This document shows, one piece after another, positions 1 through 5,316 of a stretch of DNA of 5,316 bases. Origin of the DNA: Pseudomonadota bacterium (lineage in GTDB: Bacteria; Pseudomonadota; Alphaproteobacteria; Sphingomonadales; Sphingomonadaceae). Under the pieces are notes generated by a model, which worked only from the letters and a program-made list of their open reading frames with translations, ran no database searches and was not told the origin of the DNA. The stretch is taken from assembly GCA_023387085.1 (NCBI GenBank), contig JAEWIL010000197.1, positions 1-5,316 on the forward strand. Reading direction: 5' to 3'. How positions within the stretch are numbered: position 1 is the stretch's first letter; every line of letters begins with the position of its first letter. The position numbers and the translations under genes are program-made.

Positions 1-483
1 AAGGACGCAGATCAGCGTGAACAGTCGCCGCGCGGTATCGAAATCGACCGCAATCTTGCCGTCGAGCCGGTCCATCAGCATCTCGGCCGCCTCGTTGTGC
101 AAACCGCGGCGCGCCATGTCCACCGTCTCGATCTGTTGCGCGGTCGAGGTCTTGATCGCCTGATAGTAGGAATCGCAGATAGCGAAATAATCGCGAATCG
201 GGCGGCGGAAGCGGCCGAGCCCGAGGATGACGGCCTCGAGCGGCGAGCCGTCCTCGCGGCTGATTTCGAAGATCAGGCGGCCCTCCTCGACGCGTAGACG
301 CAAACGATAGGGGCCGGCATATCCGTCGGGATGACCGCGCTGCGGCACGAACCGGTTCTCTTCGAGAATATCGAAGATCGCGACCCGCCGTTCCTGCTCG
401 ACATCCGGGTTGCGCCAGATGATCGACCCCTCGTCGAGGTCGATCGAAATGATGCGCTGTCGGGAGGGATCGGCGTCGGTCAT
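1..483 (-). CDS. UPF0262 family protein (3' end cut by window edge)
   Basis: Reading the minus strand from the ATG at 483–481 gives an uninterrupted frame of 161 codons that runs off the left edge. The protein begins MTDADPSRQRIISIDLDEGS, contains VAIFDILEENRF (residues 34–45), GPYRLRLRVEEGRLIFEI (57–74), LGRFRRPIRDYF (89–100), RGLHNEAAEMLMDRLDGKI (126–144) and VDFDTARRLFTLICVL (146–161). I recognise this pattern as the UPF0262 family, small alphaproteobacterial proteins of about 160 residues and unknown function, so only a few C-terminal residues should be missing. There is no signal peptide or membrane segment; it looks like a soluble cytoplasmic protein. The Shine–Dalgarno sequence is weak (AGAAG about 10 nt upstream). 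An in-frame GTG eight codons upstream is a possible alternative start, but the family usually begins just before the RI-x-I-x-LDE segment, which favours the ATG. It is divergent from dnaB and shares the 484–613 control region. No function can be assigned. Confidence 0.9.
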   Translation of the reverse strand, partial: MTDADPSRQRIISIDLDEGSIIWRNPDVEQERRVAIFDILEENRFVPQRGHPDGYAGPYRLRLRVEEGRLIFEISREDGSPLEAVILGLGRFRRPIRDYFAICDSYYQAIKTSTAQQIETVDMARRGLHNEAAEMLMDRLDGKIAVDFDTARRLFTLICVL

Positions 484-530
484 GCTGTTCGTGCTTCTAC
501 CGGTCACGCTGTGAAGGGCAAGGGGGCGAC

Positions 531-539
531 TTATTCACA
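531..539 (+). promoter_or_regulatory. candidate DnaA box upstream of dnaB
   Basis: TTATTCACA matches the general bacterial DnaA-box consensus TTWTNCACA at every position. It lies 75 bp before the chosen dnaB start, in the intergenic region shared with the UPF0262 gene. A weaker copy ending in CCACA follows 10 bp downstream at 541–549, and a CCACA core on the opposite strand lies within 559–567. An AT-rich 9-mer of this kind should be rare by chance in DNA of this GC content. The match is seen directly; DnaA binding and control of dnaB are inferred. Confidence 0.4.
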
Positions 540-543
540 GCAA

Positions 544-564
544 CCCACAGTTATGATATGTGGG
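544..564. repeat. inverted repeat CCCACA-N9-TGTGGG, possible operator
   Basis: The arms CCCACA (544–549) and TGTGGG (559–564) are perfectly complementary around a 9-nt AT-rich spacer, and the match ends at the next base on each side. The spacer holds the -10-like hexamer TATGAT. A dimeric regulator bound here, or DnaA on two weak facing boxes with CCACA cores, would cover the promoter. It is too short and has no T-tract, so it is unlikely to be a terminator. The symmetry is visible; the regulatory role is inferred. Confidence 0.4.
552..557 (+). promoter_or_regulatory. candidate -10 element for dnaB
   Basis: TATGAT differs from the sigma-70-type TATAAT at one position and lies 56 nt upstream of the chosen dnaB ATG, which would give a leader of roughly 50 nt. 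No good TTGACA-like -35 sits at 16–18 nt spacing. The -35 position would fall on 529–535, overlapping the start of the candidate DnaA box, so the promoter may be weak or regulated. I saw no equally good promoter for the divergent UPF0262 gene. Confidence 0.3.
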
Positions 565-613
565 ATGACATCGTCGATTGCGCCGCGACCGGCTTCGACG
601 CATGAAGATCGCC

Positions 614-2125
614 ATGGCCGAACTCGCTCTCTTTCCCACCCCGGCGCCCGCCGGGGACGAACGCCAATTGCCGCGGAATATCGAGGCCGAGGCCGCGTTC
701 CTCGGCGCGATCCTGATCGACAACCGAGTCGTCGAGGATCTGCCCGTGCAGTTGAACGCGGCGCATTTCTTCGAACCGCTACATGGCCGCATCTTTCAGC
801 AGACGATGGCGCTGATCGAACGGAACAGCATTGCGACGCCCGTGACGCTGAAGCCCTTTTTCGAGGCCGATGAGGCGATGAAGGCGGTCGGCGGCGTCGG
901 CTATCTGGCGCAATTGACCGGCAGCGGCGCCGGCTTGATCGGCGCGCGCGATTTTGCGCGGCAAATTTACGATCTTGCGTTGCTACGCGAACTCGTCGGT
1001 GTCGGCCGCACACTCGTCGACAGCGCGCTCGACACCAGCGAGAGCGTCGATCCGCAGGCGCAGATCGAAGAGGCCGAAACCGCGCTCTATCGCGTCGCGG
1101 GTGGCGAGGCCGAGATGGGCTCGGTCAAGAGTTTCAACCAGGCCAGCCTTACGGCGCTGCAAGCGGCGGAGCGCGCGCTCAATTCGGGCGGCCATCTGTC
1201 GGGGATCACGACCGGCATCGGCAGCATGAACGCCAAAATCGGCGGCATGCACAATTCGGATCTGATGATCCTCGCGGGACGTCCAGGCATGGGCAAGACC
1301 TCGCTCGCCACGAATATCGCGTACAACGCCGCCGAACGCTGGCGCCGCGACGAGGAAGACGGGATTCCGCCCGAAAAGAATATGGGCGCCAAGGTCGCCT
1401 TCTTCAGCCTCGAAATGTCGGCCGACCAGCTCGCGACGCGCGTCCTCGCCGAACAATCGGGGGTGTCGGGCGAGGCGCTCCGCATGGGCAAGATCAGCAA
1501 GGATCAGTTCCAGCAGCTGTCGCGCGCCGCGCAGGCGCTCCAGACCCTGCCATTGTTTATCGACGACACGCCCGGCCTGACGATCGCCAGCCTGCGCACG
1601 CGCGCGCGGCGCCTGCAGCGGCGCCACGGTATCGGCTTTATCATCGTCGACTATCTCCAGCTATTGCAGGGCTCGTCGAAGAGTGGCGACAACCGTGTGC
1701 AGGAAATTTCGGAAATTTCACGGGGTCTCAAAACCTTGGCGAAGGAATTGAATGTTCCGGTGATGGCGCTGTCGCAGCTCAGTCGCCAGGTCGAAAGCCG
1801 CGAGGACAAGCGGCCGCAGCTTTCCGACCTTCGTGAATCGGGCTCGATCGAACAGGACGCCGACATGGTGCTGTTTGTGTTCCGCGAGGATTATTATGTC
1901 GCGGCGCGCGAGCCGAAGCGGCCGGTCGAGGGTGATGACGTCAAGATTCACGCGGCACATGAGGAATGGGCGGCCGAAATGGAGCGCGTCTTCGGGCTGG
2001 CCGAGGTCATCGTCGCGAAATCGCGTCACGGCTCGACCGGCAAGATCCGCATGCACTTCGAGGCGAAAACGACGAAGTTCAGCGATCTGGCCGACGAGAG
2101 CCAGGCTTATGCGGATTATGAGTAG
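614..2125 (+). CDS. dnaB: replicative DNA helicase DnaB
   Basis: Hexameric ATP-driven 5'-to-3' helicase that unwinds DNA at the replication fork and works with primase DnaG. From the ATG at 614 it is 503 aa, normal for alphaproteobacteria. The N-terminal DnaB domain spans about residues 18–120 (RQLPRNIEAEAAFLGAIL) and is followed by a linker and the RecA-like motor domain. Visible motifs are Walker A GRPGMGKTS (222–230, K228), FFSLEM with catalytic E267, Walker B FIIVDYLQLL (D346), LSQLSRQVE (386–394, Q388), DLRESGSIEQDADMVLF, and AKSRHG (468–473), where R471 corresponds to the arginine finger. Two segments are longer than in E. coli DnaB, about 242–260 and 430–460. Both occur in alphaproteobacterial homologues, and no intein interrupts the motifs. 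Start choice: GAAGA lies 5 nt upstream of ATG 614, whereas ATG 602 and TTG 578 have no convincing ribosome site; ATG 602 (adding MKIA) remains possible. Confidence 0.97.
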   Translation: MAELALFPTPAPAGDERQLPRNIEAEAAFLGAILIDNRVVEDLPVQLNAAHFFEPLHGRIFQQTMALIERNSIATPVTLKPFFEADEAMKAVGGVGYLAQLTGSGAGLIGARDFARQIYDLALLRELVGVGRTLVDSALDTSESVDPQAQIEEAETALYRVAGGEAEMGSVKSFNQASLTALQAAERALNSGGHLSGITTGIGSMNAKIGGMHNSDLMILAGRPGMGKTSLATNIAYNAAERWRRDEEDGIPPEKNMGAKVAFFSLEMSADQLATRVLAEQSGVSGEALRMGKISKDQFQQLSRAAQALQTLPLFIDDTPGLTIASLRTRARRLQRRHGIGFIIVDYLQLLQGSSKSGDNRVQEISEISRGLKTLAKELNVPVMALSQLSRQVESREDKRPQLSDLRESGSIEQDADMVLFVFREDYYVAAREPKRPVEGDDVKIHAAHEEWAAEMERVFGLAEVIVAKSRHGSTGKIRMHFEAKTTKFSDLADESQAYADYE

Positions 2126-2141
2126 CCGCTGCCAATAATCG

Positions 2142-2239
2142 CGTCATTGCGAGCGAAGCGAAGCAAGCCCCAGCTATCGGCCTGGCGCGAGGTTGATAGC
2201 CGGGAATTGCCGCGTCGCCTTCGGCTCCCCGCAATGACG
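2142..2239. repeat. palindromic intergenic repeat (REP/MITE-like) between convergent genes
   Basis: The gap between dnaB and cysH is almost filled by an imperfect palindrome. The outer arms CGTCATTGCG (2142–2151) and CGCAATGACG (2230–2239) are perfectly complementary. Next to them GAGCGAAGCGA (2151–2161) pairs, with two bulges, with TCGCCTTCGGCTC (2215–2227). An inner pair GCTATC (2173–2178) and GATAGC (2195–2200) closes a 16-nt loop. The left end matches the GTCATTGCGAGCGAAGCGAA type of dispersed intergenic repeat that I know from sphingomonads and several other bacteria. It has no coding capacity. It ends 5 bp from the cysH stop and begins 16 bp after the dnaB stop. Transcribed from either side it can fold into a long hairpin, so it may help end both transcripts, although no T-tract follows. 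The structure is directly visible; the family assignment is from memory. Confidence 0.75.
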
Positions 2240-2244
2240 AATAG

Positions 2245-3030
2245 TCAGAACGCCGGATCGTTGGCCGGGTCGTCGTCGATAGGGGTGACCGCCGTGTGGA
2301 TGCCGCATTCGGTCTTGTCCCAGCCGCGCCAGCGGCCCGATCGCGGATCTTCGCCCGGCTTGACCTTGGACGTGCAGGGCGAGCATCCGATCGACGGATA
2401 GCCCTGGGCTTCGAGCGGATGGCGCGGCAGGTCGTGCGAGGCGAAATAGGCGTCGAGGTCCTCGCGCGACCAATTGGCGAGCGGATTGAATTTCAGCCGG
2501 CCCGTCGTGCCGTCGAGTTCGAAGCGCGGCAGCCCGGTGCGGGTCGAGGACTGGAAGCCCTTGCGGCCGGTAATCGAGGTGTCGAAATCGGCGAGCGCCT
2601 TTTCCAGCGGCTTCACCTTGCGGATTTCGCAGCAGCCGTCGGGGTCGTAGGACCAGCGAAGCTCGGTCGCGTCCTTCGTCGCAAGATCGTCGGGATCGGG
2701 TGTCAGATTGACGATGTTGAGGCCCAGCTTCGCGGCCAGGTCGTCGCGATAGGCGAGCGTCTCCGGGAAATGCTTGCCCGTATCGAGGAACAGAACCGGC
2801 ATGTCGGGCGCGGCGCGCGTTACCAAGTGGAGCAGCACAGCGCTTTCGGCGCCGAAGCTCGACACGATCGCGCTGTCGCCGAGCAGGCCCGCCCCGATTA
2901 CGCTCGCCACCACTTCGCCCGCGTCCTGGCCACGGAACAAATTGTTGAGGCGGATGACGTCGGCCTGTGTGAAACGCGGCGCGACGTCGATCCGGTCGCG
3001 GGATCGGGGCTCGGCCTTCACCTCAGCCAT
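2245..3030 (-). CDS. cysH: CysH-family reductase, iron–sulfur APS reductase type
   Basis: Cytoplasmic enzyme that reduces activated sulfate to sulfite and AMP (or PAP), using thioredoxin or glutaredoxin. It has 261 aa with the PP-loop ATP-pyrophosphatase-like fold: SSFGAESA (57–64), LDTGKHFPET (82–91) and ITGRKGFQSSTR (153–164). The cysteine pattern is decisive: CC at 133–134 (CCEIRK) and CSPC at 216–219 would bind a [4Fe-4S] cluster, and C242 in KTECGIH is the catalytic nucleophile. E. coli-type PAPS reductases keep only the last cysteine, so APS is the expected substrate, although databases often name such proteins phosphoadenylyl-sulfate reductase. It is the last gene of the operon. Its ATG overlaps the DUF934 stop by 8 nt (ATGGCTGA) with GGAAG 7 nt upstream, which fixes the start and implies translational coupling. 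The CysH assignment is secure; substrate preference is inferred from the cysteines. Confidence 0.97.
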   Translation of the reverse strand: MAEVKAEPRSRDRIDVAPRFTQADVIRLNNLFRGQDAGEVVASVIGAGLLGDSAIVSSFGAESAVLLHLVTRAAPDMPVLFLDTGKHFPETLAYRDDLAAKLGLNIVNLTPDPDDLATKDATELRWSYDPDGCCEIRKVKPLEKALADFDTSITGRKGFQSSTRTGLPRFELDGTTGRLKFNPLANWSREDLDAYFASHDLPRHPLEAQGYPSIGCSPCTSKVKPGEDPRSGRWRGWDKTECGIHTAVTPIDDDPANDPAF

Positions 3031-3445
3031 GCCTCAGCTTCCAGATCGGTACCGCGCCGTCGGTCGCGTCCTGATAGACGTTCGAATAGCGGTTGAGCGC
3101 CGCCTCGACATCGGCCGGGTTAAGCGAATGCTGTGACGCGAAGCTGTCGAAACCGCATCGCCGCATGAAGAACAGGAGGTCGATGAGCACGTCTCCTTCA
3201 GCGCGAAGCTCGCCCTTGTATCCGGCTTCGCGAAGGATGCGTGCGCTCGAAAAACCGCGCCCGTCGCGAAAGCGCGGGAAGGAGATCTCGATGAGCTGTA
3301 GCCGATCGAGAAAGGGGATCAGTCGCCGCGCATCCTCGCCCGCTTCGAGCCGCACCGCAGTCGCATCGGGTTGTTCGAGAAAGGCGTCGAGCGTGACCGC
3401 CGGCTCTTCGTGCGGCTGATCGTCGCGATAGCGGAAATTACCCAT
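3023..3445 (-). CDS. DUF934 family protein, sulfite reductase operon
   Basis: A 140-aa soluble protein that I recognise as DUF934. The hallmark region is ISFPRFRDGRGFSSARILRE (54–73), followed by GYKGELRAEGDVLID (75–89) and MRRCGFDSFA (94–103), with a C-terminal YQDATDGAVPIWKLRHG. It has a single cysteine (C97) and no metal-binding cluster, nucleotide-binding loop, signal peptide or membrane segment. The start is well fixed: ATG 3445 has a perfect AAGGAGG at 3452–3458 with 6-nt spacing, inside the end of cysI, and the ATG overlaps the cysI stop by 8 nt (ATGGGTAA). A longer frame from about 3475 lies deeper in cysI and is less likely. Its neighbours tie it to sulfate assimilation. From memory, DUF934 genes regularly sit beside cysI or cysH in proteobacteria, and some are annotated as an oxidoreductase without biochemical proof. 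A helper role for sulfite reductase is plausible, but the activity is unknown. Confidence 0.92.
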   Translation of the reverse strand: MGNFRYRDDQPHEEPAVTLDAFLEQPDATAVRLEAGEDARRLIPFLDRLQLIEISFPRFRDGRGFSSARILREAGYKGELRAEGDVLIDLLFFMRRCGFDSFASQHSLNPADVEAALNRYSNVYQDATDGAVPIWKLRHG

Positions 3446-5072
3446 AAATGGCCTCCTTGAAGGGGTCGAGGCCAACGCGACGATAGGTATCGAGGAAGCG
3501 TTCGCCGGGCTCGCGGATCTCGCGATAGCGTTCGACGGTCCGCTCTACGGCATCGACGATGCCGGCTTCATCGAAGCCCGGGCCGGTGATTTTGGCCTGC
3601 GATGTGTCTTCCGCACCCGACCCGCCGAGCAGCAGCTGATAGTTTTCGGTGCCTTTGCGGTCGACGCCGAGGATGCCGATCTGGCCGGCATGATGATGAC
3701 CGCAGGCGTTGATGCAGCCCGAAATCTTGATCTTGAGCTCGCCGATGTCGAGCTGGCGTTCCATGTCGGCGAAGCGCTCGGCGATCTTCTGCGCGACCGG
3801 GATCGAGCGCGCATTGGCGAGGCTGCAATAATCGAGGCCCGGGCACGCGATAATATCGGTAATCAGCCCGAGGTTCGCGTCGGCGAGCCCCGCTTTGTCA
3901 AGCGCCTGCCACACGGCATACAGATCGATCTTGCGGACATGCGGCAGGACGAGGTTCTGCGCATGCGTGGCGCGGATCTCGTCGAAGCTATAGCGTTCGG
4001 CGAGGTCGGCAACGACTTCCATCTGCTCGGCGGAGATGTCGCCGGCGATGCCGTGGATCGGCTTCAGGCTGATGTTCGCAATCGCATAACCCGGCGCCTT
4101 GTGCTCGGCGACCTGTTGGTCGACCCACAAGGCAAAGGCGGGGTCCGACCGGTCGATGTCTTCCGAAAGGCCGGTTTCGAACGGCGGCGGCGCGAAATAT
4201 TCCGCGATCCGGTCATATTCCGCCTGCGGGAAGTCGGTGCCGAGTCCCAGGAAGGTCTGGAACTCCTCCTCGACCTGGCGACGAAACTCCTCCTCGCCCA
4301 GCTCGTGGACCAGGATCTTCATCCGCTGCTTGTGGATATTGTCGCGCCGCGCATGGAGGTTCCAGACCCGCAGGATTGCTTGCAGGTAGGAGAAAATCTG
4401 CGTCGCGGGCAGGAAGTCGCGAATCTTGTATGCGATGAACGGTGTACGGCCCATGCCGCCGCCGGCATAGACCTCGAAACCTTCCTCGCCCGCTTCGTTG
4501 CGGACGACCCGCAGCGCGCAATCGTGCCAGCGGAGCGCTGCACGGTCTACCTTCGACGAAATCACCGCGATCTTGAATTTGCGCGGCAGATAGCTGAATT
4601 CGGGGTGGAAGGTCGTCGCTTGGCGGATCAGCTCGGCCCACGGACGCGGGTCACAAATCTCGTCGGCGGCGGCACCGGCATATTGGTCGGCCGAAATGTT
4701 GCGGATACTCTCGCCGCTCGTCTGGATCGCATGCATCTCTACCGTTGCCAGTTCGGCAAGGATGTCCGGCGCTTCTTCCAGCTTGATCCAATTATACTGG
4801 ATATTCTGGCGGGTGGTGAAATGGCCATAGCCGCGATCATATTTGCGCGCGATGTCGGCCAGCTTGCGCATCTGCAGCGAATTGAAGGTGCCATAGGGGA
4901 TGGCGACGCGAAGCATATAGGCGTGGAGCTGAAGATAGAGGCCGTTCTTCAAACGCAGCGGCTTGAACTGATCGTCGTTGATATCCCCCGCGATGCGGCG
5001 GCGCACCTGGTCGCGAAATTCCTCGACGCGGGCATCGACCATTGCCTGGTCATATTGGTCATATTTATACAT
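3438..5072 (-). CDS. cysI: siroheme/[4Fe-4S] sulfite (nitrite/sulfite) reductase
   Basis: Catalyses the six-electron reduction of sulfite to sulfide, the last reductive step before cysteine synthesis. It has 544 aa, typical for ferredoxin-linked sulfite/nitrite reductases. Two ferredoxin-like half-domains and two siroheme-binding catalytic domains can be followed. HFTTRQNIQYNW (84–95) and TSGESIRNI (118–126) supply arginines R88 and R124, and LPRKFKIAV (162–170) supplies lysines K166 and K168 near siroheme and substrate. The cluster ligands are C410 and C416 in ACPGLDYCSLANA and C453 and C457 in SGCINACGHHHAGQIG, with C457 expected to bridge cluster and siroheme. Sequence alone does not firmly separate sulfite from nitrite reductase, but the adjoining cysH argues strongly for sulfite. 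No CysJ-like flavoprotein is seen, so ferredoxin is the probable donor. The ATG at 5072 follows the DUF2849 stop after 1 nt with only a weak GGGTGAT upstream, which suggests coupled translation. Confidence 0.95.
   Translation of the reverse strand: MYKYDQYDQAMVDARVEEFRDQVRRRIAGDINDDQFKPLRLKNGLYLQLHAYMLRVAIPYGTFNSLQMRKLADIARKYDRGYGHFTTRQNIQYNWIKLEEAPDILAELATVEMHAIQTSGESIRNISADQYAGAAADEICDPRPWAELIRQATTFHPEFSYLPRKFKIAVISSKVDRAALRWHDCALRVVRNEAGEEGFEVYAGGGMGRTPFIAYKIRDFLPATQIFSYLQAILRVWNLHARRDNIHKQRMKILVHELGEEEFRRQVEEEFQTFLGLGTDFPQAEYDRIAEYFAPPPFETGLSEDIDRSDPAFALWVDQQVAEHKAPGYAIANISLKPIHGIAGDISAEQMEVVADLAERYSFDEIRATHAQNLVLPHVRKIDLYAVWQALDKAGLADANLGLITDIIACPGLDYCSLANARSIPVAQKIAERFADMERQLDIGELKIKISGCINACGHHHAGQIGILGVDRKGTENYQLLLGGSGAEDTSQAKITGPGFDEAGIVDAVERTVERYREIREPGERFLDTYRRVGLDPFKEAIYG
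3452..3458 (-). promoter_or_regulatory. strong ribosome binding site for the DUF934 gene
   Basis: On the minus strand this reads AAGGAGG, a full Shine–Dalgarno match 6 nt before ATG 3445 and located within the last codons of cysI. It decides the start of the DUF934 gene as MGNFRYRDDQ rather than the longer upstream frame. It also suggests that this small protein is made at a high level relative to its neighbours. Confidence 0.8.
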
Positions 5073-5073
5073 G

Positions 5074-5316
5074 TCAGATCACCCAGTCGCCCGCCGTCGG
5101 ATCGGCCGGTTTCAATGTGAGGTCGGGACGCACGGTCGGGCCGAGCGCGCGGATACGGTCCTTGATATGAGCGGGGCGCGGGCCCTCCGCAGTCTGTTCG
5201 GCATCGACGATATAGCCGCCGTTGACGCGCCGCGCGCCATCCTCGGCCGCCAGGACCGCCTCGCCATGTTCGCCGACGTCGGCGGCATCCTCGACATGGA
5301 GCGACCAGTCGTGCCC
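5074..5316 (-). CDS. DUF2849 family protein (5' end outside window)
   Basis: The minus-strand frame enters at the right edge and ends with a TGA at 5076–5074, giving 80 C-terminal residues. It reads GHDWSLHVEDAADVGEHGEA (1–20), then GGYIVDAEQ (33–41), HIKDRIRALGPTVRPDL (50–66) and ends PTAGDWVI. The RIRALGPTVRPDL end and the position directly before sulfite reductase match DUF2849, small proteins of about 100 aa, so roughly 20 N-terminal residues with the start codon are missing. There are no cysteines or membrane segments in the visible part. It is separated from cysI by 1 nt, so the two are co-transcribed. In related genomes a siroheme synthase or uroporphyrinogen methyltransferase gene often lies upstream, which would supply the CysI cofactor; that part is not visible here. 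Function is unknown, and the family call rests on memory of the C-terminal motif and the context. Confidence 0.83.
   Translation of the reverse strand, partial: GHDWSLHVEDAADVGEHGEAVLAAEDGARRVNGGYIVDAEQTAEGPRPAHIKDRIRALGPTVRPDLTLKPADPTAGDWVI

Noticed and set aside
531..567. Chromosomal replication origin
   Set aside because: Only one consensus DnaA box and a short AT-rich stretch are present, in a region of about 130 bp. There is no box array or unwinding element, so promoter control is the simpler reading.
578..613. Longer dnaB starts at TTG 578 or ATG 602
   Set aside because: No ribosome site precedes either, and the extra residues (RRDRLRR, KIA) do not resemble a DnaB N-terminus. ATG 602 cannot be fully excluded.
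331..873. A 180-codon plus-strand frame across the UPF0262 5' end and dnaB start
   Set aside because: It is antisense to UPF0262 and out of frame with dnaB, and spans the control region. Both real genes have strong family matches.
1274..1660. Possible intein or insertion in DnaB
   Set aside because: DnaB is a frequent intein host, but Walker A, the catalytic Glu and Walker B follow each other at normal spacing with no splicing-type blocks.
2126..2244. Small gene within the dnaB–cysH gap
   Set aside because: The gap is occupied by a palindromic repeat, and the plus-strand frame starting at 2147 runs on antisense into cysH.
2296..3096. A 266-codon plus-strand frame opposite cysH
   Set aside because: Same reason: it shadows a well-supported CysH frame, and the translation is Arg/Ala/Gly-rich without motifs.
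3690..5120. A 476-codon open frame on the plus strand opposite cysI
   Set aside because: It is antisense to a gene with every expected sulfite reductase motif. Long antisense frames are common in GC-rich coding DNA, and its translation shows no recognisable domain.

Overview
The window looks like chromosomal housekeeping DNA from a GC-rich alphaproteobacterium, most likely a sphingomonad (Sphingopyxis/Sphingomonas-like). Three things point there: the alphaproteobacterial form of DnaB with its two family insertions, a UPF0262 protein, and the sulfur block DUF2849–sulfite reductase–DUF934–CysH. The taxon is inferred from protein sequence and gene order; no marker gene is present.

Layout. The left end (1–483, minus strand) holds a UPF0262 family gene that lacks only its last few codons. 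A short intergenic region (484–613) separates it from dnaB, the replicative helicase, which runs rightwards to 2125. This divergent region carries a consensus-type DnaA box, a 6-bp inverted repeat and a good -10 hexamer lying between the repeat arms, so dnaB control is the likely function. Between dnaB and the convergent cysH (2126–2244) sits an imperfect palindromic intergenic repeat of about 98 bp with terminal CGTCATTGCG arms; it fills nearly all of the gap.

From 2245 to the right edge, everything is one minus-strand operon for assimilatory sulfate reduction, read right to left: a DUF2849 gene (5' end outside the window), the siroheme/[4Fe-4S] sulfite (nitrite/sulfite) reductase cysI, a DUF934 gene, and cysH. 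The junctions are a 1-nt gap followed by two 8-nt start/stop overlaps, which implies co-transcription and translational coupling. CysH carries the cysteine set of an iron–sulfur APS reductase, so the likely route is APS to sulfite (CysH) and sulfite to sulfide (CysI). No CysJ-like flavoprotein lies in the window, so reduced ferredoxin or an unidentified donor probably feeds CysI. The two DUF proteins are tightly linked to this pathway but have no assigned activity, and they are the most interesting unknowns here.

I found no mobile element genes, CRISPR, tRNA, rRNA or phage genes. No clearly undescribed system stands out; the best leads are the dnaB control region and the DUF2849/DUF934 partners of sulfite reductase.
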